Origin: Saxidomus purpurata
Taxonomy: Eukaryota; Mollusca; Bivalvia; Venerida; Veneridae
Assembly: GCA_022818135.1 (NCBI GenBank)
Contig: JAFMSR010000014.1
Coordinates: forward strand, 42,594,924 to 42,658,923
Direction: 5' to 3'
DNA length: 64,000 bases
Shown: positions 46,880 to 59,259 of the stretch, piece after piece
Layout: every line of letters begins with the position of its first letter
Numbering within the stretch: the stretch's first letter is position 1
Translations under genes and position numbers: made by a program
The notes under the pieces: generated by a model
The model's input: the letters and a program-made list of their open reading frames with translations, nothing else
Told to the model about the DNA's origin: nothing
Databases searched by the model: none

Positions 46880-47340
46880 CTTTTTAGGTGAAACTGCCAA
46901 AAGCACTGACAGGCGCAGGTTGAAGAGACGGATGCAGATAAAAGAGAATCTCAGTACCAGACCCTAGCTCTTTCCGATAAGACCCCTTGCTTCTTTCACG
47001 TGCCTGATGTATAGAACTGATACACGCAAGACTAGTCTCAATAATTTGACTCCAAACGCAGACCCATTTTACATACGGACATTTTATATTTATCTGCGCT
47101 TTAACGGAGGCTGGATAGCGCCTAGCAAAATATAATGTTTCCCACTATGCAGTGGCTAGGTAGCAGTTCTTACTTTTGTTCTAGGTAAAATCTGACAAAG
47201 TTTTATCAATAATGAGGGATTTTCGGAACTATTTATATATAGTTGTTGATGTAAACATGTGTTTTTCCCGGTAACCAACATGATCGTGTATACTTGCAGG
47301 GTCTATATATTACAGCGTTACGAAACAGCCGAATATGAAA
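46880..47340. other. Presumed 5' flank/5' UTR region of the exchanger gene
   Basis: Lies upstream (minus direction) of exchanger exon 1. On the + strand a T-rich acceptor (TGTTCTTTTTAG) is followed by an open stretch of 25 codons to TAG at 46965-46967, which I do not call as an exon. No TATA box is evident in the minus direction. Confidence 0.3.
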
Positions 47341-47353
47341 ATATGATGTCCCG

Positions 47354-47365
47354 GGTCACGTGACC
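47354..47365. promoter_or_regulatory. E-box palindrome GGTCACGTGACC (MITF/TFE or CLEAR-type site)
   Basis: Perfect 12-bp palindrome containing GTCACGTGAC, the consensus of MITF/TFEB/TFE3-family bHLH-Zip factors. It is 630 bases upstream of exchanger exon 1 (minus strand) and 117 bases before a strong + strand splice donor (GAG|GTAAGTGT at 47481/47482), so it may lie in a promoter, perhaps bidirectional. Binding is inferred from motif only. Confidence 0.5.
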
Positions 47366-48082
47366 TTTGTCCGAGATATGGAATATTTTTGAAAATTTTG
47401 ATCGGGAAAGCCTATCAACAAAACACTTATAAACTTGTTATTTGATCGATTTTTCATAAAATTGTGATATTGAAATGTGAGGTAAGTGTTTAAGTTTCCT
47501 TTTTTCGTCTTTACGTTTTGTTTTATATTACCAAATGGTCAAAATAAGCTGTTATGAATGGATGAATGTTGGGAGATTTTGAAGCGGTAGAGACACCATT
47601 GTTGATACACAGTGTAACTAGGTATGTTATGTGAAGCAAAACTCTTTGTGAGTGAGTATTATCTTTTTGTATTCATTTATGCAGTCTACTCTTACATTCA
47701 GTTGTTTAATACGATTTTTTATGTTCAATGGATTTAAATGAAGTTTCACAGAAAAACTAAAGAGAATTCACAGTGTCGACCGTGACATTAATTAATAATT
47801 ACTTTGTTGACATTTTTCGATTCTTTAAAACTACCCCCTTAGTATACAAATAATGATCAAACACAAACGGCAATTATACTTCGTTTTTATTAGCGTATTC
47901 ATGCATTGTGAAGAGGTCTGAAAACACACCTTTTAAAAGAAGCCGCTAGAACTAAAGTTAAGAATACGAAGGCAATTTTAAAAGTAAATAAAACAACGGA
48001 CAGAATTCCACTTTCTTTTTATTATTCGAATTACATGTGCCATCTTAGAAAGTCGGAAAACCCCTGAAAAAAAAAATCAACT

Positions 48083-48084
48083 CC

Positions 48085-48110
<26 letters not shown>
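48083..48110. repeat. C28 homopolymer
   Basis: 28 C in a row after an A-run. Extreme for a genome with this composition; see findings. Confidence 0.95.
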
Positions 48111-48116
<6 letters not shown>

Positions 48117-48746
48117 AATAACACGATCTACACACGTTACAATTTATTAAAAGTCTTCAGTCTTTCATTGTCTTCACCTTTCACTTTGCAAATATTATGG
48201 AAAGAAAAGGAAAACATGTTTTACAAGCAAGCAACTATCGTGTATTTATTCGCCCATACATTTTTTTCAGCTAAAATACCCCACCCGTTTTAACTCGTTT
48301 TTTCAAAGTGAATTTTATATAATTATGATTTTGATATTTAAATTGCTAGAACATGAATTTAATTGCCTGGAAAATCGTTAAAATGGATCAAAATCGAAGA
48401 AAAAATGCTTTTACAGTAACGACATTAGTATCAGTAGGGTGCAATATTTCACGTGAAAAAACCCTTCCCCCCAAAAAAAAGGCTTTTTTCACGTGTAAAC
48501 ACGCTTTCAGCTAAAGCCTTCACTCTATACATCGTACGAGCGCGACATCATATTTTAGCTAATTCACCATACATAGTAGAGTTTCATAACCCTGTAATAT
48601 ACGGACCCTGATACTTGGCAGTCTCCGTTAAGCTTCGGAAAATGATTTCTTTCGAAAATTGTCGAGGTGATCTGATTGACATGTCACCTTTTATAGCAAT
48701 GTTTAAAAATAGAACCTTTATGGTATAAGATACTGTCTGCGCATAT

Positions 48747-48837
48747 CCCCCCCCCCCCCCCCCTTTTTTTTTTTCGGCCCCAAAACACCCCACCCCTTGT
48801 TGTGGTTGTTCCCCCCCCGGGGGGGGGGGGGGGGGGG
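48747..48837. repeat. C17T11 and C8G19 homopolymer cluster
   Basis: C17 directly followed by T11, then 36 bases later C8 directly followed by G19. It flanks the left end of the foldback element at 48842. Confidence 0.95.
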
Positions 48838-48841
48838 CTGA

Positions 48842-49500
48842 TTACTAGAATTGAATACCAGTGGTTTCACCCCTAGCGTTTCACCCCTAGTCATGTTCAC
48901 CTTCCAAAACCCCATTTGTGATTCCCCCCCTATGATCTTTTTTATTGTTTTAATTAGAAGGAATGTTCAATATTAATACTTAAACAATCAAATAAAATAT
49001 CGTATTTGCATATCTGGATGTTATGTGAAGGTTTTCTATTTGGTTTATAGTTTTATACAGTTTAACTGGGTCTCTCTTTAATGTATATGCTAAGTTTTAT
49101 AACTAATAGTAAGCATTATTAGTGATTAAAGACACTGTATGTGATTTTAACAAATTTTGTACCATTTGGAAATTTGGCTTTTTTTATTTCTGCAGTATTT
49201 TATTCAGGTGCCAAAGTGAGTTACTTATCTCAGCTGTAGTAAAAAATTTGTTACATTATAGCATAACATGACTGTATTTTTTTCCAAAGTGTATCTGATT
49301 AGTTGTGGTTATTTTGATTCTCTGTGATTGAAAACACCTGCAATAAATCAATCAATATAACAATAGTATCTTTCACACATAATTATTCTATAAATAGGTA
49401 CAATAGGGGTGGAATGACTGGGGGTGAAATGACTAGAGGTGAAATGACTAGGGGTGAAACGACTAGGGGGTGAAACCACTTGATACCATTACTAGAATTC
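48842..49500. mobile_element. Foldback element with GGGGTGAAACGACTA repeats at both ends
   Basis: Left ACTAGAATTGAATACCAGTG then GTTTCACCCCTAGCGTTTCA; right TAGGGGTGAAACGACTAGGG then GTGAAACCACTTGATACC and ACTAGAATTC. Arms of about 55 bp are reverse complements. The right arm has four tandem GGTGAAATGACTA-type units, the left two. Confidence 0.7.
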
Positions 49501-50577
49501 ACCAAAAAAATGCCATTTTTAATTACTTTTACCTTTAATTTCCTCGATTTCTGTATTTTGGTTGTGTCCATCATAATTTCCAATTACACCTAACACAATT
49601 AACCCGAGATAAACTATCATGCAACAGAAAATACAGCCAACTTTGACATCTCTAGATTTTTGCCCAAAATGTTTTGATTTGTTTGTCCAAAATTTCATTT
49701 TGCAGCTGCATTACAAACATGCTATGTCATATCATTTTTTGACTCTAGAGTAGCAGATTCTTATAATTATTTACGACTTCTCCATCAGAGTCAATAGTAT
49801 TCTTGCTGAGATATGAATGAAATCCGTCATAATTTAACTGACAGCTGACAGGTATTGTTGTTGTTGTCGTCGTTGTTTGGTGTACACGAATAGAATGTCC
49901 CGCGATACAATCTAAGAATAAATTCCATCTAGCGTCATATCATTGACCCATCGATCCGTCCTCTCGATAAAAGTCTTCCGCAATTGGTTGAAATATCTCT
50001 TAATGTTAAACAAGCTGTCATACTTATATCGTTTGGGTTTACTTATTACTTTTTCAACTAATCAGAAGAAAGTATATCTTACATTAAATGTCATGGATAC
50101 CTGGTAAAGAAAATTGCCTTTCACATGAAAACATACAATTTGAAATGTGAATGAAGCTAACGTTTGAATATATAAGAGAGCCAAATGTCATACTGTCACA
50201 ATGTACTCTCGTCACGTTTGTTATAAATCAAACTGTATGTACAATCAAGATAATTAAAACACTGCATGATGTACTTGAATCATGCAGACATATTTTACTT
50301 TGAACAACTCCACATTGACCGGGGCATATGTGCCTTATTATAAAACAAAATATACCGATGAACATAAATTGTGACTAGACTAAAGATTAGATACATCAAC
50401 ATTTGGTTTAAAAATTAAAATGGGTAGTGTCAATATAGCAAAATTTTCAGTAATTTAAGGGTCATTACTTCAGTGTGCCCTTGGCGATTTGACTTCTGAT
50501 CAATTGAATCAAATTTGGCCGAGAAACTATGCTCCTAAACATTATGACCAAGGTTGATGATGATCTGATGAAAAAAG

Positions 50578-51125
50578 AGCCTGTGAATTGTTACAGCACA
50601 TAGTTGTATGTAATGTCTTGGATAATCTAGATTTAAATAATATACATGTTTGTTAACCAGCATAGCTTTCGTGCCTGGCGGTCTTGCGAAACCCAACTTG
50701 TGGGTTTTATTCACCACTTAGCAAGTCAGTACAGCGAGGTCAAGTGGATGTCGCCAAATGGATGTCGTCAAATGGACTTCAGCAAGGCCATTAATGTTGT
50801 CCATTATGGCAGGTTACTTTACAAAATATCACAAAATGGTATCAAGGATAGTGCACTTTCTTTGATTAAGGCTTTTCAGGGTAATCGAACACAACAAGTT
50901 GCTGTTGATAGGGCGGCACCCACTTCGGCACCTGTACTATCAGGTGTTCCACAAGGGTTGGTGTTGGGGCCTCTCATATTTCTGCTCTACATTAACGACC
51001 TTCCTGTGGCTGCTAACTCCAATGTCAGATTATTCGTAGATGACTGTGTCATTTACAGGACTATGCACTCTGTCCGAGATATATTACATTTGCAGGAAGA
51101 TCTTAAGTCTTGCAAAATGGTGTAA
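50578..51125 (+). pseudogene. Degenerate LINE reverse-transcriptase fragment
   Basis: From 50646 an open frame of 159 codons reads through typical non-LTR reverse-transcriptase motifs: HSFRAWRSCETQLV, MDFSKAINVVHYGRLLYK (FSKAFD-like), SGVPQGLVLGPLIFLLYIND (SGVPQGSVLGP) and VRLFVDDCVIYR (where FADD is usual). The preceding segment from about 50578 (CELLQHIVVCNVLDNLDLNN) belongs to the same domain but is in another frame after a stop near 50655, so a frameshift is present. The Ala to Val change in the catalytic YxDD-type motif and the missing ends show a dead partial copy. Family within LINEs (Jockey or CR1/RTE-like) not resolved. Confidence 0.85.
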
Positions 51126-51129
51126 TTAA

Positions 51130-52430
51130 GAGCTTTTAAGGTTTTAAGTTCTATTTTTTGTTGTTTTTTTAGTGGGGGTGGGGGCCGGGGTGCACCACTT
51201 CATAACACTACCAGTGTCCTTCTTGGTGGAATAGGACTATAAAAATGAACCTCCGTTTAAAAAAGAATAGTATCCAACCAGTAGTCAGAGACGTAATATT
51301 GAATATGCATATCTAAATAAATCGATATGCGAGCCAGTGGGATAGTTAATGTATGAACGGAGGTTTGACAAATACAAACTATCAGATCATACACGAAGAA
51401 GCCAATTTCAATCACATAAATTACATATTTCTTTTTATGTGTATTGGTTTCTGTCATTTTTACATTTTCCGTCTGATACAGTGTTCACTGAAACGTTTTC
51501 CCCAATTTCCAAAAACGTTAAATTAAGAATCACAGTGTACAACTGACAGGTAGACTTGAAATCAGGATCTCGCTTCCAATTGTAACTCACCAATCCCCTA
51601 GAAATAAACTGTATATCATCAGGTTTTCACCAGCAAGCTGTCATTTTCAAGTCGAATTAGTGCTACACCCACATTGCTTTCAAAACAACGTGCCTGTCAA
51701 TGACTTGTTTACCACAGGTCATTACAGAGAAGAGCTGCCTCGGAAAATAACGGCATCGTATTGAAGAAAATGATTGGAAATTTCACGAATTCTCCATTTT
51801 GCTTTCATAATACGTTAGATGAGGACTATATACATTAAACTCCGTATAACCTTTGCACACCGGCATATTTTGTTACACACTCGACAGACATGCATGAGTT
51901 TTTGTAAACACTGCACATCACGTTATGACTACTTTCGGTTTACTGCGCGTGTTGTATACGTCAGCAAATAGATTGAGCTGTAACATGAAAGTAAAATTTA
52001 CATTGGCCCACCTACAGAGGTCACGCGCAGGGGTCACCCTGTCTGCTAACCTGCGCATGGACTTCTTCTTTTTTTTTTTTTTTTTTGCTGACGAGAGGTC
52101 AATTTCAAGCGTTCTCATAAGATGTCAATATACCTAGGTTTGAGCGCGACATGTCTGTTTTATGTCTGTGAAAATATATTTGCACGCGCTCAAAACACTA
52201 TCCCACAGGGGCCTGTACGCGAACGTTGGTAAAATGAAAATTTTCAAAGCTGGTAAAATTGTGTCCAAGGTCATTTTCAAGGTTGTCTTAAAGTGTCAGC
52301 ATTTGCCTCGGACGTCTGAGTTTTCAACATTCAGGAGCTGTCGGCATAGCCTTTCAATTCATACAGACAAAACGTGTTCCATACGGTAACTGTCACTTCT
52401 ATGGAAGGCCAAACCTGTCTTAACCCGCGT
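51130..52430. other. Intergenic, no gene seen
   Basis: Includes a T18 run at 52069-52086 and short frames without domains. Confidence 0.4.
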
Positions 52431-52435
52431 ATACG

Positions 52436-52630
52436 GTTTATTACGTTACAGGCGTTCAAAGGATATAACGACTTTGAATATACCGAAATTCCGGATATAA
52501 AAAAAACTTATTTTCTAGGCCCGACTTTTTTCTTTATTCCATATGAAAATATTATGGATATAACATAATCCGAATATAAGGAACAAATTCAAATTGTCAC
52601 AAAGAGTTAGTTTTATGCAGAGTCTACTGT
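52436..52630. mobile_element. MITE of the 17569 family
   Basis: GGATATAACGACTTTGAATA, AAATTCCGGATATAA, ATATTATGGATATAACATAA, CCGAATATAAGGAACAAATT and the end GCAGAGTCTACTGT match 17569-17763 in reverse complement. Confidence 0.65.
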
Positions 52631-52639
52631 GACGTCTGG

Positions 52640-54850
52640 AGGAAGAGTTTGAAACTTCATGAGGAACATAACACTTTTAAAAAATATACCGTCTATTCAG
52701 CATAAAACATATACACAGTCTAAAACCATATTGATATAACCATAGATATAACTTTATCAACTCCTTATAGGGTGAGTATAACGTATACACAATACAGATA
52801 AATGCATGAAATACATAAATAAATGCAAGGAGCAGAGAATTAGAACCGTCGAACATCCACGACTGCTGATTACATCACACATGGTACATATTACAAAATT
52901 AATTAACATTCTACATAATATTGGAAAACGAAATTAATTACAAAATTCCAAAACCTGGCAGTAATATTAATTAAGCACAGCATAACATGACAGTCAAAAT
53001 GGGATATGACACGCACGTCTCAGTATAAATTTCTGTTCCAAATTTACGGGCCATTTAACAAAACTAAAGGAGAAGAAAATATTTCATTTAATATTTTATC
53101 TGTTTTTAACAAGACTAATCCATTTATCGCGTCTTTCGTTCATGAGTTCGAGTGCTGTTGAGTTGACCGAATTTCTCCTCATACAAGACACAACCTCACT
53201 AATACATATGTCAAGTAAACAGTTCAGTGATTAAGTTAATCAGCAAAAATATCCAGGCCGTAAAATTATGAATACATATTCAGAATTAAATATGTAATGT
53301 TTTTTGCATGCTTTTTTCAATTATTATGATTTCAGTAGTTCTTTCAATAAATATATTTTAGTACACAAACAACCTGTGTTGCCAGACAACCAGATGATGA
53401 AATCCACACACGGAAACTTATACAGTATCGGGTATGGTCAATGTAACCGCCGCCTTAATCAGGATTTTCAGGTACACGACGTAATACGTTAATTGCATTC
53501 CCAATGAAAATTAATATGCGCGGTCAAAATTAATCAGTTTTGCAATGAATAATATTGAATGACTGTACGTATATTACGTAATTCCAAATATATCCCATAT
53601 AGTTGCCAGATAACTAAAGTCAGTCGGCACTTTTGTTTTTAATTTTCTGTTTATGTATTTTGTCTTTTTTACTCTAAAACACTTAGTTTAAGCATCTTAC
53701 TTGACAATTATGTACTAAAAGCATTTAAGAAGTTTTAAATAAATTTTAGCTATATTAAAATGAAATAGCGTGCGATATAACTGCTTTAAATATACCTTAT
53801 TTTAAGTGTTTTTTTAAACAATAGGTTGTTAAATAAATCTAACACTTATAAAAATGAATAACATGTATTTGATATATACATTGTACTGCCGCGATCGTCT
53901 GTCAGTAATCCGAGGACACCATCAAACAAAGCACTCACTAACAGCCAAAACTTACAGTACAAAACAAAAGAATGAATCGTCCAACTGTGAGGAAAGTCAA
54001 CAGACAAGGTTCACACACTGCAGCTTATATATGACATATATAAAGACAACGCAACAGCCAAGTACAACTCAAACATAATACAGACACAGCACAAGCACTG
54101 AACAAGCACACATACAAGTACTAGATTCTAGGCTGAATCCGCCTGTAACCGCCTTGGTCCAGTCAAATAGCGGCAACTTGGCTAAAAACCGGTCCTCGTC
54201 CCGCACTAAGTCAACATTTGTTTCTTGTAAATAATTCAACATCAAGTAAAATGAATCAAGGTAAATGTGTATCAAATACCGCAGCAAATGTTCTCATTTA
54301 GTCAAAAGTACGAAGGAATCCTACAAAGCTTATTAAATCAATCCCGATACACTGCTCCAGATGCGTGTACGCTCGGGAGAGGCAGCAAATATTCAATAAG
54401 TTTTTATTTTTCATTTGCTTGTGCCGCTTCTTAAAAAGAACAGTCACGTTAAATCACATATTGTATACCCTTAATCCGTTAGTTACATAACCCGTGATAT
54501 GGTACTCAGAGTCGTTACCTGGCTGGTACCGATCAATCTGTTCAGTTTGGGGATCTTTGCGACTATAAGTTAGTTCTCATATAATACGTTTCACTTCAAG
54601 TTCTGGTCTTTTTTCTCTAACGCTTGACCGGTACAATTAAAAATGCCAGTGTTTGCAAAACCATGGCAGCAGTAATATTTTATATTACAGTAATAACATT
54701 TATTGCCATTGACGTTATAAGAGGTAAAGTCGGTATCCTCTGTAAACAAAAAATTGTCATGGAGTGTCATTGCGTTCTTATTTTACAAGCAATGTAAGTA
54801 ACATTTAACAATTGTTTTTGAAGAGCTTGTATATTTGTAATCTTGTAAAA
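52640..54850. other. Intergenic and 3' flank of the C2-domain gene
   Basis: No coding exon seen. TTTATT at 54699-54704 (AATAAA on minus) is a plausible polyadenylation signal for the C2-domain gene. Confidence 0.4.
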
Positions 54851-54859
54851 GAAACCTTT

Positions 54860-57800
54860 TTATTCGGGCTCTTCAGTGTTCACTTCATACTTTTTACCAA
54901 TACCACATAGAAAGAATTGCAGCTTCCTACGACGTCTCTGGTGGCGTTCAAGTGGACCGAAGTCAAACTGGTCCAAGTCGTCCTGTAAAACAAGGAAAAC
55001 CAAATTACATGACTCATCGTATTAAACAGAAAAATCAGGCGCCATGTTATAGAAATACAAGCGATCGTTTCAAACATGGCTATAAGTTATTCTGTAAGAA
55101 ACATAAGTGAACAACTATATACTCATTCTGCTAAACAGAAATGAATAACATCGCTGTAAACATGAAAATAACTCACATTGTCTCATAGAATTACATGTAA
55201 TATTTGCTAAACATAAATATATTCTCATCCCTATCGCATAGGATCAAAAGGGCTCGTTTCAGATTATCTTAAATAAACAGATATACATGTAAAGTTACCC
55301 TAAACAGGAATATGAACTTTCCATTAAATACAAACATGTATCATGTTTTAATTAGGAATTAAATCTACCCATTAAAACAGAGTTTACATTTTAACATTTC
55401 TGTGAATGCTACTTATGTTTGGTAAAAGTCTTACAGAGTAGAATCTACCAGAGTATTTTGTATTATGACTACTGCATATATAAATAGGAAAATAATGTAA
55501 TGTATCTGATAATTTATACTTTGTATTGGGGCGGAGCTTAGCTGTGGTATATCTATAATATGATACATGATATATTCACAATAGAGAACAAATGTGACAT
55601 AATACAAAATAGGTCGAGTACTTCGCATAATTACGTCATTTCTCAGAGTCTACGCCTTCTCGAAATAACCAAATTATCGTCGCAAACAGTACTCTATCTA
55701 ATATATAGAAATATACTGTATTATACACTATTAAAGTACTTCAGAGTACTTGATGACGTAAACTGCAATGTTGGTCACTTGAAATCTTACTAAGATGAGC
55801 GACTTTGTAATAAATAAACTAGTATGCAACTCGTTGTCATAACAACCGTTAGACAAATTTTAGCCACTTGTACTTTTGAAAGTAAGTGCATGTAAAACTA
55901 CATCTTTTTTTGTCAATTGTGAATAGACAATACAATATAAAACTATCTTGGGACTATAAAGATAGCAGCAAGTAGAGAAATGTGAATCTATTATAATTAA
56001 GTTATTTTTAAACCGTCATTACGGCTGTGAAAGTTGTTTTATTCGGCAGGTTTTTATTTTCGCTAATTTTCGCGGACGAAGTACGTCACGAATTTATTAA
56101 ACTCGCTTAAGTAGCAAACAAACAATGATTATATATAAAATAGTGCTCGCTTGCGAAAGTTAAAAATCGCGAAACACCAACTCGCGAATATAAAGACTTT
56201 CAGTATTCAGTTTCAAGTAAAAGTCCGAATAAAACTAAAATCAAATAAAAATATCGTTCCATGAGGAAGCAGCATTTAAACGACATTATGCATTTGAAAG
56301 CCTCGAGTTACTTATAAGTTATAATCAGTTATATACACTTGGAGCCACTTCTAACCCGACACTTTTCAAATTCGATTTTCGAATATGGTTCAAGATATTT
56401 ATTTGAAATTATATATTATGTTGTTTGGCAACATTAGCTGTATAAAAATGATAAAACTTTTCAACTGTGACAATCTGTTACTTTTGTACGTGTGACAAGT
56501 ACGATTTCACCATTTCGCACGAGGAAATGTAGGTGACCGAAAAATATCGATTTTCATTTTCATCTTATTATTCTATAACGCAATTCAAATCGTAAAAACA
56601 GAATTTTGATTTTAAAAATCAGTCACTTCGAATGAATAACCAAGAGCGTAGTCGCGCACTTGACATGTTGCTTGCCCGCTAATCACTCAGACAGTCATGT
56701 ATATAAATGTATCATATCTATTTAGCAATAATTATATTTGCAAACATATGCAGTATCAACCTATTCACTATAAATCGTAAAAGGGTGGAAATTTATCTTT
56801 AAAATACAATTACCTTGTATTTCGTTCCTTTACTCCGATGTACGGATTTTATTACGAATCGGTGACTTTTCTCATTGTTGGGATTCCGATCCATTTTGTG
56901 AATTCGGATTTTACAGCGATGTTTTTATTTGTTAAATTTTATATGTATTTGTTAATCAATTTAAATTAAATTTCGCAGAAGTATGTATTATGTGTTGAAT
57001 TAATTATATTCTAAATTTGAACGAAATCTGCATACAAATAATTCAGTTATTCCGAACTATATAAGTGTCGGGTTAGAAGTGGCTCCAAGTGTACTTGTAT
57101 GTACACAGGTTTCAAATTTGTCAACAATTTAATTCATATGCTTATTTTGATTTTACTTGCATTTTTACTGCTCAGTTTATGAGCTCCGCTCAAACCATAT
57201 GAACTTTACTGGAAACGGGTATTATACCCCTTCCCCCCTCCAGCTGATTTTCACTCACAATGTATAGTACGTTCGTGTTAAAAGTAGAACGTTATTATTG
57301 TGCATTCCGCTTATAAAAAATGTTGAAATTATAATGTGAAGATAGTAGTTTACACTCAATCATCAAATTGGTGAACATTATTGTGTCATAAAGAAACACA
57401 CGTATTTCACCTATGTTTACAAATCTATTTGAATCCCATCGAACTACATTTGTATATAAATTGCGTATGAATAATTCTGTGCTGTATTAACGCAACAGCA
57501 AAAGTTTACACAAACTTATCTCAATAATAGAAATTCTAAACACGTGCTAGTTTATAATGCGGGCCCCTTCGGGACTGGAGAAGGTCTATAAAACGTAATA
57601 AAAATGCCGTACTATAGGTGTGCAGAATAAACTTGTTATCTACATACCTTCTGTTTCTTGCATTTGTTTAGATTTTGCCATATGACCGTTACAGCTGTAA
57701 GGTCAAAGTTATATAGGGCCACACTACACTCGCCTATAGGTTCTGAAGTAGAAAAGATTCCAGGTTTATTGTAAAGTCTGATCCTAAGTTGTTTCTGTAA

Positions 57801-59258
57801 AAGTTCATCAAGGCTCATCTTAAATATGAACGGTTCGTAAAACACTGGGTTCTCAGTGTTGTGCTTGTCGTATCCAGTTTTTGTTTGTAATTTACCCGGC
57901 ATAAGACAGAGTTTAGTGTAGACTCCGAGTGTCCCAGTCTGACCTTGAGCGATATTAGAACCTTTCAAGAGTGTGACCTGCAATTCGCTCTTCGCATTAA
58001 AGAACTGGAACATAAGTTTTATCTGTCCGTAAGGACTGGGCATTTTAAAAGAATCCGATTCCAGCGTAGATTTGAAATCTTCAAAGGGATCACCATTAAC
58101 AAATTTACTTGTACTTGCCCTTGTAACTTTTGGAGAATAATATGAAACTTCTTCTTCGGAATATGATTCAGATATAGAAGTCGTATCGCACTTATCCTCC
58201 CCTTTCTCTGAATCCATGTTGTCATGACAGAGTAGGCGTAGAATCGAAGACCGGCGACGCTCTTCTTTCTGTCGACGTAACTCGGTGTCATTCAAAGACA
58301 TTTTACGGTCCGTAATGTCTTTCGAATGTAGAGAGTCATTTCTTACAATGCGGAACGTGTCCAGGTTTATAGACCAAGAGCGGGTTAGAGATATAGTACT
58401 TCTGTGGACTTCTTTTGATCCAGTCCGGTTCACTCGTACTCGTTTCGATGACGATCGTTTCTGTACATCTACATTAGATGACGCTTTAGTAATTGTTGCA
58501 GACTTCTGAAATATTTTCTTTTCGGGGACGCAGCAAGAGCTGGTACGACGAAGCTCAAGCTTCCTGTGTGGAAGTTTGGGAGAGCTGACAGCCGAGTGTA
58601 TTCCAACGTCCTCCGGGGACGAAGGGGTAGACATAAATCCTACTAGATCTCGACTTCCGTAATATTTTTGTTGGCCACAGGCACCGCATAATGATTCACT
58701 GTCGAGGTCACTTCTAGACCAGGCAGCAGACGTTGATGGTGCCAGTCCACCTGTTATTGGTATTTTGTTTTTCTGTGAAAATCTAAATATGGGCGATTTA
58801 AATGGGGGTGAACAAGTCTCAAAAGCTGGTGGTCTTGCGGGGACAAAATCCGGTTGTATCGGTGTACTCGGTAAAGATGATGACTTGGTATCCGCCTGAT
58901 GTGGAGCTCCAGGATGAAAATTTCCCCGTGATTGTACCTTAAGGGGTGCCGTGCAACTCGTTGATGAAAACCAGAACGACTTGCTTGAAAAGTGTGGTGC
59001 TGATAACGGGGACGATTCCCTGCAATCTGACCAAGTTTTTACAAGAGGACTTGGTCGTTTAAATATAGGACTAGTCACCGGACTGACCAGTTTGTTGATG
59101 CTTTTGTTGCTGCCCTTTGAAATCACTATTTTAGGCAATTCGTTTCCATGTTTGATTTCTTGCTGATTTCCATCGTCCGAGGACTGGAACTTCGTGATCA
59201 GCCAATGCTTCATTAAACTAAAAGATTCGCTTTTCGGAGTCTTATTTACCTCACTCAT
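54860..59258 (-). CDS. C2-domain protein with long disordered N-terminus, two coding exons
   Basis: Exon 1 is 59258-57648, 537 codons from ATG; donor AAG|GTATGTAG. Exon 2 is 54982-54860, after acceptor TTTTACAG, reading DDLDQFDFGPLERHQRRRKL and ending EEPE-TAA. Phase 0 joins them to 577 aa. Residues 1-410 are rich in Ser, Pro, Lys and Arg with many RRSS- and RxxS-type sites and look unstructured. A CGACGQQKYYG motif lies near residue 190. Residues about 411-530 form a C2 beta-sandwich: GQIKLMFQFFNAKSELQVTL, YTKLCLMPGKLQTKTGY, NPVFYEPFIFKMSLDELLQK, LRIRLYNKPG, PIGECSVALYNFDL. The strand order resembles C2CD4 or synaptotagmin-like C2 domains, but the Asp cluster of Ca2+-binding loops is missing (loop 1 GSNIAQGQTGT, loop 3 NKPGIFSTSEP). 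A calcium-independent lipid or protein-binding role is inferred. No orthologue named with confidence. Confidence 0.85.
56336..57091. mobile_element. MITE with perfect terminal inverted repeats, TA target site
   Basis: Left end CACTTGGAGCCACTTCTAAC then CCGACACTT (56336-56364). The right end is its exact reverse complement (57063-57091), with flanking TA at 56334-56335 and 57092-57093. 756 bp with no transposase frame. It lies in the intron of the C2-domain gene. Confidence 0.85.
57100..57640. other. C2-gene intron, no feature recognised
   Basis: AT-rich with a short CCCCTTCCCCCCTCC patch near 57228-57242. Confidence 0.4.
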
Positions 59259-59259
59259 T

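Noticed and set aside
46888..46967. + strand terminal exon (ETAKSTDRRRLKRRMQIKEN..) after TTTTTAG
   Set aside because: Good acceptor and basic composition, but no upstream exon with matching phase was recognised and it lies in the likely 5' flank of the exchanger gene.
50646..51125. Functional reverse-transcriptase gene
   Set aside because: Only a fragment of the domain, with an upstream frameshift and a changed catalytic motif (FVDD).
54663..54731. + strand signal-peptide-like frame MAAVIFYITVITFIAIDVIR followed by GTAAAG
   Set aside because: It lies in the 3' flank of the minus-strand C2 gene and no further + strand exon could be found downstream.
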